Positions 1-10,738 of a stretch of 64,000 nt of DNA are shown piece after piece. Each line of letters opens with the position of its first letter. Within the stretch, counting starts at the first letter, position 1. The DNA comes from Kazachstania africana CBS 2517 (taxonomy: Eukaryota; Ascomycota; Saccharomycetes; Saccharomycetales; Saccharomycetaceae): assembly GCF_000304475.1 (NCBI RefSeq), contig NC_018941.1, positions 248,001 to 312,000 of the forward strand. Reading direction: 5' to 3'. Both the position numbers and the translations under genes were made by a program. The notes under the pieces were generated by a model that saw nothing but the letters and a program-made list of their open reading frames with translations, had not been told where the DNA came from and did not search any database.

Positions 1-841
1 CTTTATTTCAGCTGGCTCGTAACATACGCCTAAGAATATCATTCCAATAAATCAGTTAACGTCTGGATATTTTGAAACATTTTATATTTTGAATTGCCAG
101 AATAAGGTAATTCCATATGGTTCTCATTTACTGTATATTTTCCATGAAGTCGCAAACAACTTCGTGTGCATAATATCAGAATCAGCCAGAGCTGTATCTC
201 TTAATATCGAGCATGGAGCTCCTCTCATATTTCCTTATATGCCATCTTTATACGTCAATATCTCATTTCTAGCACTTTAGCTCTTTTTTTGAATAGCTCC
301 AAATCAGTAGCTCATAATAACACCCTTCGCAGACTCAAACATACCATTTCTACTATTGCTTTTGGTGCCCTTACAAATTGCAACTTTCACTAGCCATATC
401 TTAAATGATACTTTCAATATATTGCTTGAAAAACATCGCTCCCATTGCGAGCCGAAGGGCTTTCCTGCTAGGATCTTAGCCGAGAGGTCTCAATCCCTAG
501 AGAGAGCCTTTCCAGTAGACGGACGGGCTACTGGGGATTTCCACCTAGCCGTAGAAGCCCGATCCGAACTTTAGTCAACTCGAATGCCTTTAATGAATTT
601 TCAGAATTTTTCAACGCACACAATTTTTCGAAACGATAACGGGAAGTTTTGGATTTTCTGAAAATAAAATAATTGCTGTAATGTGCGGGTGTCTACGGGG
701 TATGGGTCTGACAGTCAAAAATTATCACCGAGATCTCAGCCGTGGAGTTTAAAAGAAGAGGTAGGAAACGAATAGTCATAATGTAGAAGTTACAAAAAAG
801 ATTCTATAAGTGTATATATTGTTCATATTATCATCAAATCA
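1..841. other. Left-edge spacer with a G+C-rich structured island
   Basis: No convincing protein gene. Most of it is A+T-rich spacer downstream of the minus-strand LCCL gene. The exception is a G+C-rich island at about 430-570 that holds several short inverted repeats. It is listed separately as a possible RNA gene. The only open frame across it (356-574, +) is 72 codons and has no recognisable family. Confidence 0.6.
430..566 (-). ncRNA. Possible structured non-coding RNA (unassigned)
   Basis: A block of about 135 nt stands out from its A+T-rich surroundings. It holds consecutive inverted repeats: TCGC/GCGA (436-439 with 447-450), GGCT/AGCC with an inner TCCT/AGGA (458-481), GGTCTC/GAGAGCC (486-508) and CCAGTAG/CTACTGG (512-518 with 528-534). 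Read on minus, there is a box-A-like GGCTAGGTGG, a box-B-like GATTGAGAC about 50 nt later with one mismatch to GWTCRANNC, and a T5 run (plus-strand AAAAA at 429-433) just after the last hairpin. That would suit a short RNA polymerase III transcript. I do not recognise it as RPR1, NME1, SCR1, U1-U6 or a tRNA. G-T pairing in the 512-534 hairpin would favour the plus strand, so strand and even existence are uncertain. Confidence 0.25.
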
Positions 842-2818
842 TCAAGACACACCCGGGAGTGGATCGTGCCATTCACATTGGGGCCATTTAAGAGTGCCCG
901 CATTCGTGTAGTCACCCCGTTCTTCCCTTGGTGCCCTGGTAGATGCTCTTGCCACTCTAAAGTATAATTCGACCGAATCGGTTTCACTTTCTTGTAGTGC
1001 TTGCTTGAGCATATTGTCTAAAGTTGGGCTCTCGGTCAACAAAGTATCGATATCCACTGTATAGTTAGTACCTACATAAACCTCGAAATCATTCATTAGT
1101 AAGGAAAATCCATCGAGTGAATCATTATCTGTCACATTTGGTTGTAGTTGCCAAGAGAGCGCATGTAAATGCATTTTGTCAAATACAAACACTGGAGGCT
1201 CAGAAAGAGCACCGGCTTCACCTCTTAATAAAGCAACGTCTGTTTCTACAATGCTGGCGAAATCCCATCTTGAAACACCGGAAAGGACTAACCCAATTAA
1301 TATGCCCTGAAATAAATATGCTGAACTTCCCCTCGTTGCACAACCTGGCACCAAAATTGTCCCCAATATATAGTGGTGAATCCTCAAGTTCAATCCAGGG
1401 ATTGAAGCAAGAGTGACTAATCCAAAAATCAGTAGAAGATAAATTTTCAAATATTTTCTGAATCTCCCTGATTTCCATAACGAGTAAGCTTGAATAATTG
1501 CACAGGTCAAAATAGTACCTGCAATACAACTTACAGCTAATAATGCACCAGCTTGCTCTTTAAGATCTCTTGCAGTTAGTCTATCCACTGGTAATCTATC
1601 AAATGTGATATTATTCATTATGCCCAACCACAGCATTGGATACCATAGAAGTATCTTAGCTAGAGGCGAACCATTTTCGAGTGTCCTTTTCACGGCACAT
1701 TTCCAAAGAACATAAAGAACAAAGCAGAGTGGCAGTAGCCTCTGAAATCCAACACTAAAAAGTTCATAGACAGTTGCCATATCGTGTGGATCGGTCAATA
1801 AAGGTGGGTCTAATGCTAAGACTAAAGTCCAATAACCCGTTATAGTACTTATCCAGTATCCATAAATGCTCTCAAAGAGGTAAAAGACTGGTAATCCGAA
1901 AAGTATATTTATCGTCACCACTGCTGCCCTAGGGTCATAACAGCCGTTAAGAATGCCACTTTTAATTGATCTGAATGAATATGATCCCGGAAAAAAGGAG
2001 CCAAAGAAGATTGAAAGGTCTGTGCCATGCTTGCCTTCTATTGAGGGAAACTCTGATTGAAATCCTTCCGAAGTCAGTCTTGCGCATCCCCCATAAAGAG
2101 GCGACACTATTCCAGCATGGACAGCTGCCCCACATGGGAACGAATCAGCGCGGTATGGATAAGTAAGCATATCATCATTTTCTGTCGAAGAGTCCAGTCG
2201 ACCTCCACCAATTTCATACCCCGTATATTTAATTCTATTATTGCCTACAGTAATGGCAGAATAAATCCATGCCCCTCTGTCGCACAATGCAGGACATCTA
2301 ATAATATACTCCGCATTTTCAAATGGACCACAATCTTTTGCTTCAAGGCCACAAGCATTATTCTTCCCTTCCCAATTCAAATAAGAATTACAGCTTAGGG
2401 AAAAAATTGGCACTTTTTCACTGCCATCAGCAGGGTGGTAGTATGGCGCTCTTATCAAATATGGATGCAGCAGAAGAAACACTACTGAATACCATGCACT
2501 GCAATAGATAATTAATAGCACGATTCTTATAAGTTTATTAGGAAATCGCTTCATAAAGACTTGTTCCGGAAATGAATCGACAAATGCTGTCCATGACCAC
2601 TTTGATGGAAAAGAAGGCGGCAAGTCCACTGGTTCCCTTGGACCTTTCCATAATTTAATAAAAAACCTCTTCGCTGGATGTTTATTCCTCAAAAGAAGCC
2701 ATTCTTCTTTGATGTCTACTTGGCTCGTTTTATTTTCGTCTAAATTGGGAGCTGGGAACTCCTGGAGCTCTATTGGCTCTGGTTCTATATCTAAAAAATC
2801 ATTGTTTCTCTTCTGCAT
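842..2818 (-). CDS. LCCL-domain multi-pass membrane protein (YIL067C-like)
   Basis: 658 residues, close to the 678 of S. cerevisiae YIL067C, a membrane protein of unknown function. Visible order: an acidic, soluble N-terminal tail of about 95 residues; a transmembrane helix at about 96-120; a Cys-rich LCCL domain at about 135-250 with the typical YRADSFPC and AAVHAG core; then seven or eight hydrophobic helices between about 300 and 560; and a soluble tail of about 100 residues. The LCCL part probably faces a lumen, which is inferred from topology. The neighbour is RNR, as in S. cerevisiae (YIL067C next to RNR3), which supports the assignment. The start ATG at 2818 is the first in frame. Function unknown. 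Confidence 0.88.
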   Translation of the reverse strand: MQKRNNDFLDIEPEPIELQEFPAPNLDENKTSQVDIKEEWLLLRNKHPAKRFFIKLWKGPREPVDLPPSFPSKWSWTAFVDSFPEQVFMKRFPNKLIRIVLLIIYCSAWYSVVFLLLHPYLIRAPYYHPADGSEKVPIFSLSCNSYLNWEGKNNACGLEAKDCGPFENAEYIIRCPALCDRGAWIYSAITVGNNRIKYTGYEIGGGRLDSSTENDDMLTYPYRADSFPCGAAVHAGIVSPLYGGCARLTSEGFQSEFPSIEGKHGTDLSIFFGSFFPGSYSFRSIKSGILNGCYDPRAAVVTINILFGLPVFYLFESIYGYWISTITGYWTLVLALDPPLLTDPHDMATVYELFSVGFQRLLPLCFVLYVLWKCAVKRTLENGSPLAKILLWYPMLWLGIMNNITFDRLPVDRLTARDLKEQAGALLAVSCIAGTILTCAIIQAYSLWKSGRFRKYLKIYLLLIFGLVTLASIPGLNLRIHHYILGTILVPGCATRGSSAYLFQGILIGLVLSGVSRWDFASIVETDVALLRGEAGALSEPPVFVFDKMHLHALSWQLQPNVTDNDSLDGFSLLMNDFEVYVGTNYTVDIDTLLTESPTLDNMLKQALQESETDSVELYFRVARASTRAPREERGDYTNAGTLKWPQCEWHDPLPGVS

Positions 2819-3148
2819 GAAAAGCGTTCTTGGTGTTACTTGTCTAGGGAATTACAGAATTGAAAGCAAATAAATAGCCGTTCTATATATTCATTCATCT
2901 TATAGTCCGTAAAGGATATTGAAATTTCAAATGCACGCTTCGCAGTATTTTATCAGTCCATTACGCGAAGAAAATGTATTCACCATAATATATATGAAAA
3001 GTGTTATGAAATAGATGGTGACCTGTGAGATTATTAGAATAACATTAAGAGTTGAGATATGTACGTAGAGAAAGGATTTTATGTAATTTGAGCCTCTATA
3101 TAACTACACATCAAGGTAGCACTACATAAGAAGTAATTTTATCATTAA
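2819..3148. other. Spacer between LCCL gene promoter and RNR copy A 3' end
   Basis: 330 bp between two minus-strand genes. It must hold the terminator of the RNR gene and the promoter of the LCCL gene. I see only A+T-rich sequence with TATATA-like stretches (for example near 2990 and 3101) and no other gene. Confidence 0.5.
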
Positions 3149-5692
3149 TTAGTATTTTTCTTCAGTTTGTTCTAGAACAATATCAACTGCTCCATTAACT
3201 TTTGAGTCAGTGCTGACAGCAATTGGCATCACTGGCTGTTCATTTTCTATTTTAAGAGACGACATTCCACTTGTAATGGAGGCATTCGATGAAGTTGGGG
3301 TAGTGCTTCTTTCAATTTGAGAGCCATCTTCTGTGTATTTGGCGTCTTGAGAAATATATACTGGACGGTGTAGGGTTTCCATAATAGCGATATTATTAGC
3401 GGCTTGGTCAGCGACACTCTGATCAATTGTGAACTGAATAGCAGCAGAAGCAGCTTGTGTTCTTAGGTAATACATACCTGTCTTCAAACCCTTCTTCCAA
3501 CCGTAGAAATGCATACTTGTAATTTTACCCATGGTTGGTGCACGAATGAATAAGTTTAATGAATGAGATTGATCAATGTAAATGGAACGATCAGCAGCCA
3601 TATCTAGAATCTTCTTTTGAGAAATTTCCCAGACAGTCTTATATAATTCCTTAATTTCATCTGGAACATTTGGCAAGTCTTGGATGGAACCATTCTGTGT
3701 AATTAAATACTGTTTCATACCATCATCCCAAATACCTAAATCAACTAAATCACGCAATAAGTATGGATTAACGATCTGGAACTCACCAGAAATAGTACGA
3801 CGTTGGTACATATTAGATGTGACAGGTTCGAAACATTCATTGAAACCCATAATTTGTGAAGTAGAAGCTGTTGGCATTGGTGCCATCGTTAGAGAGTTTC
3901 TGATACCATACTTGACAATATCTTTTCTCAATGTTTCCCAATCCCACATACCGAATGGCTTGGAGTTCCATAAGTCCATTTGTAAGATACCTTGAGAAGC
4001 TGGAGAGCCTTGGAAAGTTTCGTATGCTCCTTCTTCTTGTGCAAGTTCACAAGAAGCTTCTAAGGATGCATGATACATAGTTTCGAAAATTTGTTTATTA
4101 AGTTTGGTAGCTTCATCCGATTCGAATGGTAAACGTAATAACATAAAGGTATCAGCTAAACCTTGTACACCTAAAGCGATTGGTCTGTGTTTCATATTAG
4201 ATTTCCTAGCTTCTGGAACTGGGTAGTAATTATTGTCAATAACTCTGTTCAAATTACGAGTGATGACTTTAGAAATCTTATGTAACTTTTCAAAGTTGTA
4301 AGTAGAAGTTTTGTTATCTTCAGAATATTCAATGAATGTTGGTAAACAAACGGACGCTAAATTACAGACAGCAGTCTCTTCTGGGTTGGAGTATTCGATG
4401 ATTTCACAACATAAGTTAGAGGATTTGATAGTACCTAGATTCTTTTGGTTAGACTTTTGGTTTGCAGCATCCTTGTAACACATGAATGGAGTACCAGTTT
4501 CGGTTTGAGCATCTAGAATAGCTTGCCATAATTTTCTTGCCTTAATAGTCTTACCACGACCTTCTCTTTCATAACGTTCAAATAATGCCTCGAATTCATC
4601 ACCGTAGACATCAGATAGACCTGGAGCTTCACTTGATGAGAAAAGAGTCCATTTAGTGTCTGCTTCCACACGCTTCATGAATAAATCTGGGATCCATAAA
4701 GCAGGGAATAAGTCTCTAGCACGGTATTTTTCATCACCGTGGTTCTTTCTCATTTCAATGAAGTCGAAGACATCTGGATGCCATGGCTCTAAAAAGAAAG
4801 CAATGGCACCTGGTCTTCTGTTACCGCCTTGATCGACATAACGAGCGGTAGTATTGTATACACCAACAACTGGCATTAGACCTTTAGAAGTACCATTAGT
4901 ACCTTGAATGTATGAGCCAGTACCACGGATATCGTGGACGTGGACACCAATACCACCTGCGGATTTAGAAATTAAGGCACATTCTTTTAATGTTTCGAAA
5001 ATACCATCAATGGAATCGTCTTTCATGGAGACCAGGAAACATGAAGACATTTGCGGACGTGGGGTACCGGCATTAAATAATGTAGGAGTAGCGTGAATGA
5101 AATATTTTTCAGACATTAGGTTATATGTTTCGAAAGCAGCTTCAAGATCATCCATGTGAATACCTATAGCAACTCTCATTAGAAGATGTTGTGGACGTTC
5201 AGCCACTTGACCATTAATTTTTAGTAAGTAGGAACGTTCAAGTGTCTTATAACCGAAATAATTGAATTTGTAATCCCTGTCATAGACTATAGTAGAATCT
5301 ATGACGTCTTTGTTCTTCATAATAATTTCGTGAACTCTTTGTGAAATGACTGGAGCGTGTTTGCCTGTAGTTGGGTTGACATAGTTGTATAAGTCATCCA
5401 TAACTTGAGAAAATTGCTTCTTGGTTTGTTTATGTAGGTTTGAAATGGCTAATCTGGCAGCTAAAGTACCGTAATCTGGATGAATAGTAGTCATGTACGC
5501 ACATGTTTCAGCAGCCAAATTATCTAGTTCTTGAGTAGTGACACCCTCGTAGATACCTGAGATAATACGTTGTGTGATTCTTGCAGCATCGACTTGTTTT
5601 GGATCTAAACCATACGATAGACGTTCGACTCTTGCAGTAATTTTATCGAAACGGACAGGTTCCTTACGACCATCTCTCTTGATGACATACAT
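3149..5692 (-). CDS. RNR3: Ribonucleotide reductase large subunit, tandem copy A
   Basis: 847 residues. The class I RNR large subunit reduces ribonucleoside diphosphates together with Rnr2/Rnr4 in the cytosol. S. cerevisiae numbering carries over without gaps. Visible: N-terminal ATP-cone with Asp57; Cys218 (PQMSSC) and Cys443 (AVCN), the active-site redox pair; Asn426-Cys428-Glu430 (NLCCE); the Tyr741-Tyr742 radical-transfer pair; loop 2 with Tyr285, Asp287, Gln288 and Arg293 intact but Arg292 and Ile297 where S. cerevisiae Rnr1 has Lys and Phe. Odd: the tail ends at 847, against 888 (Rnr1) and 869 (Rnr3), and has no cysteine after the core, so the C-terminal CxxC that re-reduces the active site is missing. 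The neighbours (YIL067C-like, FIS1) mark the RNR3 locus. RNR1 and RNR3 are paralogues, so the symbol reflects position only. Confidence 0.95.
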   Translation of the reverse strand: MYVIKRDGRKEPVRFDKITARVERLSYGLDPKQVDAARITQRIISGIYEGVTTQELDNLAAETCAYMTTIHPDYGTLAARLAISNLHKQTKKQFSQVMDDLYNYVNPTTGKHAPVISQRVHEIIMKNKDVIDSTIVYDRDYKFNYFGYKTLERSYLLKINGQVAERPQHLLMRVAIGIHMDDLEAAFETYNLMSEKYFIHATPTLFNAGTPRPQMSSCFLVSMKDDSIDGIFETLKECALISKSAGGIGVHVHDIRGTGSYIQGTNGTSKGLMPVVGVYNTTARYVDQGGNRRPGAIAFFLEPWHPDVFDFIEMRKNHGDEKYRARDLFPALWIPDLFMKRVEADTKWTLFSSSEAPGLSDVYGDEFEALFERYEREGRGKTIKARKLWQAILDAQTETGTPFMCYKDAANQKSNQKNLGTIKSSNLCCEIIEYSNPEETAVCNLASVCLPTFIEYSEDNKTSTYNFEKLHKISKVITRNLNRVIDNNYYPVPEARKSNMKHRPIALGVQGLADTFMLLRLPFESDEATKLNKQIFETMYHASLEASCELAQEEGAYETFQGSPASQGILQMDLWNSKPFGMWDWETLRKDIVKYGIRNSLTMAPMPTASTSQIMGFNECFEPVTSNMYQRRTISGEFQIVNPYLLRDLVDLGIWDDGMKQYLITQNGSIQDLPNVPDEIKELYKTVWEISQKKILDMAADRSIYIDQSHSLNLFIRAPTMGKITSMHFYGWKKGLKTGMYYLRTQAASAAIQFTIDQSVADQAANNIAIMETLHRPVYISQDAKYTEDGSQIERSTTPTSSNASITSGMSSLKIENEQPVMPIAVSTDSKVNGAVDIVLEQTEEKY

Positions 5693-6783
5693 TTTTTATT
5701 TGATTTTAAAATTAGTGAATATATTAGTTTATAATGACCTTAAGGGAGATAGGTTGGATAAATATGCTATGAAAAGACGAATACAATTCAAATAGTAACG
5801 GGAGAAGACGTTACAACACTTACAGTGGAAAGGAAAATAACGTGTGTTTATATATAAAAATGTCTTCTACCACTATGGGTAAAGGAAAAAAGAGAAGAAG
5901 AAAAAAAAATTATGAAGATGAAAACTTTTTGTAAACATAGCAACCATTGGGAGGGGAGCACAACACAACTTTACGCGTCGGTTCCTCATTATACGTGTTT
6001 CGCGTATTTCTTTTTGGCCACTTCACTCCCATTTGCTGACGTGTTAGCATGGCAACCAACCGTTTTAGGAAATGAATTGCTTTTTTACTGCCTGCCAGAC
6101 AGTCGTGAAATCTGAGGCCTCTGCTGATTGCCGAGGAGACAACAAAAAGGAGGAAAAGTAAAACTGCGCAGAAGAATTTCACCATAGAAACTGATTTCAA
6201 ACTTAAAATTGACGCGTCGTTTTTTTTTCATTTTTTTGATGAAGGGAAAAAAAAATAAAAATTATTTCAGTTAACGCGTTTTGCTCAGAATACACCTGGG
6301 AAGGTGCCGCCGCTTGTTCCGTTCCATACAAGGTATTGGATCATATTAGTAATGGAGAACTGATCAGGGCAATGAAACGCGTAAACATATCGATTAAGTA
6401 GGAAATTACGTTCTTTTTTCCCAGTTGGGATCAAATAGTATAGAAAGTAACATGTCCGTTTCAGAGGGATGGGGTGTAGCTGAGCTGTGTGACATCCTCA
6501 TTTGAATAGGCTTCAGCACTTGCAGTAATATTTTCAAAGTCGAAAAATCCTTGTAGAGGTTGTAATTGAGAAGAAGAGCTTAAGATATTATGTCAACTTT
6601 CATCATTCGTGACGAACAACAGACCTTCTTAGTTCCAATATATCAAGCACATTATACAATTACTGACGGAATTTAGCTAGGATAATGGAATAGGGAATAC
6701 ATTATTGGGTACTATACATTCTATTGTATATTATTATAATTATATACTAGTGTGGTCATGAAATAATATTATTAAATGTTGAT
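5693..6783 (-). promoter_or_regulatory. Promoter of RNR copy A with MCB and X-box motifs
   Basis: 1.1 kb upstream of copy A. It carries four ACGCGT MCB cores (5973-5978, 6212-6217, 6274-6279, 6377-6382), the site of MBF (Mbp1-Swi6) for G1/S expression. It also has an X-box-like palindrome GTTAGCATGGCAAC (6043-6056), a half-site ACATAGCAACCA (5935-5946) and ACCATAGAAAC (6181-6191), all resembling Rfx1/Crt1 sites that keep DNA-damage-inducible RNR genes repressed. Pyrimidine and A-rich tracts fill the rest. No gene is evident; short open frames here (e.g. 5910-6200) look spurious. The far end (about 6600-6783) also has to terminate copy B. Confidence 0.75.
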
Positions 6784-9321
6784 CTATTGAGTACTGACAT
6801 TTACCTGGTCAGAAGTAGAAACTGAAACAGGAATCTTTTCAGTGGAATTAGTATCGGCAGGTCTGATAGGTTCTTGGTTTTCAAGTTTCATAGATGACAT
6901 GCCACTGGAAATCGAGCTGTCTGTAGAAACTGGTGACGAGCTTCTCTCAATATCTGTGTTTGCGAACCTAGGACCTTGTGTGATGTATTCTGGACGGTGT
7001 AGGGTTTCCATAATAGCGATATTATTAGCGGCTTGGTCAGCGACACTCTGATCAATTGTGAACTGAATAGCAGCAGAAGCAGCTTGTGTTCTTAGGTAAT
7101 ACATACCTGTCTTCAAACCCTTCTTCCAACCGTAGAAATGCATACTTGTAATTTTACCCATGGTTGGTGCACGAATGAATAAGTTTAATGAATGAGATTG
7201 ATCAATGTAAATGGAACGATCAGCAGCCATATCTAGAATCTTCTTTTGAGAAATTTCCCAGACAGTCTTATATAATTCCTTAAGTTCATCTGGAACATTT
7301 GGCAAGTTTTGAATGGAACCATTCTGTGTAATTAAATATTGTTTCATACTATCATCCCAAATACCTAAATCGACTAAATCACGTAATAAGTATGGATTAA
7401 CAATTTGGAATTCACCCGATAAGACACGACGTTGGTACATGTTGGAGGTGATAGGTTCGAAACATTCATTGAAACCCATGATTTGTGAAGTAGAAGCTGT
7501 TGGCATTGGTGCCATCGTTAGAGAGTTTCTGATACCATACTTGACAATATCTTTTCTCAATGTTTCCCAATCCCACATACCGAATGGTTCAGCATTCCAC
7601 ATATCCATTTGTAGGATACCTTGGGAAGCTGGAGAACCTGGAAAGGTTTCATAGTGACCTTCCTTTTGTGCTAGTTCACATGAGGCTTCTAAGGATGCAT
7701 GATAGATAGTTTCGAAAATTTGTTTATTAAGTTTAGTAGCTTCATCAGATTCGAATGGTAGACGTAACATCATGAAAGTATCAGCTAAACCTTGTACACC
7801 TAAGGCAATTGGCCTATGTCTCATGTTAGATCTCTTAGCTTCTGGGACTGGGTAGTAATTATTGTCAATAACTCTATTCAAATTGCGTGTAATAACCTTA
7901 GCGACGCTGTGTAGTTTGTCAAAGTTGTAAGTTGAAGTCTTGTTATCTTCAGAGTATTCTATAAAGGTGGGCAAGCAAATAGAAGCCAAATTACAAACAG
8001 CAGTCTCTTCTGGGTTGGAGTATTCGAGGATTTCACAACATAAGTTAGAGGATTTGATAGTACCTAGATTCTTTTGGTTAGACTTTTGGTTTGCAGCATC
8101 CTTGTAACACATGAATGGAGTACCAGTTTCGGTTTGAGCTTCCAAAATGGCGTACCATAATTTTTGAGCTTTGATGGTCTTACCACGACCTTCTCTTTCA
8201 TAACGTTCATATAATTCTTCAAATTCGTCACCATAAACATCAGATAGACCTGGAGCTTCACTTGATGAGAAAAAAGTCCATTGGCCATTATCAGCAACAC
8301 GCTTCATGAATAAATCTGGGATCCATAAAGCAGGGAATAGATCTCTAGCACGGTACTCTTCATCACCATGATTCTTTCTCATTTCAATGAATTTGAAGAC
8401 ATCTGGATGCCATGGTTCTAAGAAGAACGCAATGGCACCTGGTCTCTTATTACCACCTTGGGTGACGAAACGAGCGGTAGTATTGAAGATGCTGACAACA
8501 GGCATCATACCTTTAGCTTTACCGTTTGTACCAGCGATATAGGAGTCACTACCACGGATGTCATGAACATGGACACCAATACCACCTGCGGATTTAGAAA
8601 TTAAGGCACATTCTTTTAATGTTTCGAAAATACCATCAATGGAATCGTCTTTCATGGAGACCAGGAAACATGAAGACATTTGTGGATGCGGGGTACCAGC
8701 GTTGAATAATGTTGGTGTGGCATGAATGAAGTATTTAAGGGACATTAGATTGTAGGATTCGATGGCCGATTCGATATCATCCATATGAATACCTAAGGCG
8801 ACTCTCATAAGTAAATGTTGTGGACGTTCTACAACTTTATCTTCGATTCTCAAAAGATAAGAACGTTCAAGAGTCTTGAAACCGAAATAATTGAAATTAT
8901 AATCTCTATCATATACGATAGCTGAGTTTAATACATCTTTATTTTTCATGACAATGTCATAAACCCTTTTTGATACCAATGGAGCATGTTTACCTGTAGC
9001 AGGATTGATATAGTGATGTAGATTACTGACAACTTGTGAGAATTGCTTTGTTGTCTGTTTGTGTAAATTTGAAATTGCCAATCTGGCAGCTAAAGTACTA
9101 TAATCTGGATGAATAGTGGTCATATAAGCACATGTTTCAGCAGCCAAATTATCCAGTTCTTGTGTGGAAACACCTTCATATATACCGGCAATAATACGTT
9201 GAGTGACCTTAGCAGCATCAATACGTTCAGGATCTAGACCATAGGATAAACGTGTGATTCTAGCAGTGATTTTATCAAAACGTACTGGTTCTTTACGACC
9301 GTCTCTTTTGATGACATACAT
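6784..9321 (-). CDS. RNR3: Ribonucleotide reductase large subunit, tandem copy B
   Basis: 845 residues, a tandem paralogue of copy A in the same orientation. Core residues are intact: Asp57, Cys218, Asn426/Cys428/Glu430, Cys443 and the Tyr741-Tyr742 pair. Some segments read more like S. cerevisiae Rnr3 than Rnr1 (for example KLWYAIL and GIWDDSMKQ). Two oddities. Loop 2, which couples the specificity effector to substrate choice, reads Phe285 and Thr287 instead of Tyr and Asp; Gln288 and Arg293 remain, and Ile297 replaces Phe. The C-terminal tail from about 780 is Ser/Thr-rich, ends at 845 and has no CxxC pair. Blocks of perfect DNA identity with copy A suggest recent gene conversion. It lies next to FIS1, as RNR3 does in S. 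cerevisiae. Confidence 0.95.
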   Translation of the reverse strand: MYVIKRDGRKEPVRFDKITARITRLSYGLDPERIDAAKVTQRIIAGIYEGVSTQELDNLAAETCAYMTTIHPDYSTLAARLAISNLHKQTTKQFSQVVSNLHHYINPATGKHAPLVSKRVYDIVMKNKDVLNSAIVYDRDYNFNYFGFKTLERSYLLRIEDKVVERPQHLLMRVALGIHMDDIESAIESYNLMSLKYFIHATPTLFNAGTPHPQMSSCFLVSMKDDSIDGIFETLKECALISKSAGGIGVHVHDIRGSDSYIAGTNGKAKGMMPVVSIFNTTARFVTQGGNKRPGAIAFFLEPWHPDVFKFIEMRKNHGDEEYRARDLFPALWIPDLFMKRVADNGQWTFFSSSEAPGLSDVYGDEFEELYERYEREGRGKTIKAQKLWYAILEAQTETGTPFMCYKDAANQKSNQKNLGTIKSSNLCCEILEYSNPEETAVCNLASICLPTFIEYSEDNKTSTYNFDKLHSVAKVITRNLNRVIDNNYYPVPEAKRSNMRHRPIALGVQGLADTFMMLRLPFESDEATKLNKQIFETIYHASLEASCELAQKEGHYETFPGSPASQGILQMDMWNAEPFGMWDWETLRKDIVKYGIRNSLTMAPMPTASTSQIMGFNECFEPITSNMYQRRVLSGEFQIVNPYLLRDLVDLGIWDDSMKQYLITQNGSIQNLPNVPDELKELYKTVWEISQKKILDMAADRSIYIDQSHSLNLFIRAPTMGKITSMHFYGWKKGLKTGMYYLRTQAASAAIQFTIDQSVADQAANNIAIMETLHRPEYITQGPRFANTDIERSSSPVSTDSSISSGMSSMKLENQEPIRPADTNSTEKIPVSVSTSDQVNVSTQ

Positions 9322-10738
9322 TATTATATTTTATTTCTATAGTGTATCAAATTTGAAATGCTCAGGCGATTTCTCAAAGTCTCTCGTATTTGACAAAGAA
9401 TAACAGGACGTAATGAATACTTTTTTTGTACTTTATATATTATAAGAAGAAAAATCGATTACTTATATATAAAATTGTTTCTCAAATTGTGCAGAAATCT
9501 AATGAAAAAGAATAAGCACGTAAACAAGAAAAAAGAGAGACGCGTAAATAAGACGAGAACATAGCAACCACTCCTAGATTAACCTGTGTGCTGTAGATGT
9601 CCACATGAATTGAATAAATCATTATCAGAAAGAAGAAAAGAAAAAAAAAAAAAATTTAAATGGGATGTGTTGTGTAGTGAAAAATAACCATAGAAACGGG
9701 AATTTGAGAAACGCGTGAAAAAATCAAGGAAATTTGAGGGCAAATTTTTTTTCATATTTACTGTTTACGCGTTCCCTCAGAAACCACAGTAGTTCTTCCG
9801 CGTTTCAGCCATTAGTGAAGATACTCGAAGGAGAACGAATTCACCAAGTCATGTCACCCAAGAAGCCTTCTTTCAATCCGATTGGGAAGTCTTAAATATT
9901 TAGTTGCTACCGACGGTGGTAAGATGTTACAGAATAGGAATTAGTAGGTGCAAGTACATTTACTCAATATAGTAAAAGGTTTGTCTGTGTGTAGGTGTTG
10001 TTACAATATTGTACGCAGATTGTTGAGGACAGACCATTTTTGCACGTTACGGGTAGCTTTCAGTTGTAGAAACTCTCTGCAGTTCTCTTGCCATGGCAAC
10101 CAAATGCAGGTTCTGGAACCTGTAGAAGTAACACTCTTCGTTTCAAAAAGACAAGGCTAAGTTGAATCGTATTGAGAACAGTACTGAGAGTAGTGAACGT
10201 ATTTGAAAATTTCTTGACAAATGGTGGGAGTAAGTTCTTTACAGTGAATATTGGAGTATTCAATAGGTTTTTGGAACAGGCATCAGACAAGTCAATTCCA
10301 GGTGGGACGATGGCACCAGGGAATTCAACCAGTGAAATACTTGAATTTTTCTGACATCCTATATGATCAATTGCATAAGTAATGGCAGCCTGGTTCCAAA
10401 TATTCGTTTTGCTAGATGTATATTATTCACCAAATTCGCCTCTTTTCGGCTTAGAAATACAGAACGGAACTCTTGTCTATCTACATAATAAAGCTAATAA
10501 TTTTTAAGATGTGCAAAAGTGTATACAGTGCAATATATTGCCTTTTGAAGCTCCGAAAGCCATATCGTTCCCAATATGAAATATTCTAATACGCAGACTT
10601 TGGAAACAGAAAATTATGTACAGGGCACTTTCTGCCAAAGGATTGCTTTCCCCAAGCAAAGTAGACCTTCTTTTCATTTTATATAATAATACTATCTCCA
10701 GGAAGAATCACTCACATACAGCCAACATGGAAGGACGA
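9322..10738 (-). promoter_or_regulatory. Promoter of RNR copy B with MCB and X-box motifs
   Basis: 1.4 kb between copy B and the FIS1 3' end. Three ACGCGT MCB cores (9540-9545, 9711-9716, 9767-9772), an X-box half-site ACATAGCAACCA (9559-9570), ACCATAGAAAC (9687-9697), and a near-perfect X-box TTGCCATGGCAAC at 10087-10099, about 770 bp upstream of the start. Motif order matches the copy A promoter, so the promoter was probably duplicated with the gene. Short open frames at 9948-10354 are not convincing genes. Confidence 0.75.

Noticed and set aside
356..574. 72-codon frame over the G+C-rich island
   Set aside because: No recognisable protein; the nucleotide inverted repeats explain the island better.
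1060..1070. TACTAAC branch-point word on minus inside the LCCL gene
   Set aside because: It is within continuous conserved coding sequence (Val-Gly-Thr-Asn-Tyr region); no intron is needed.
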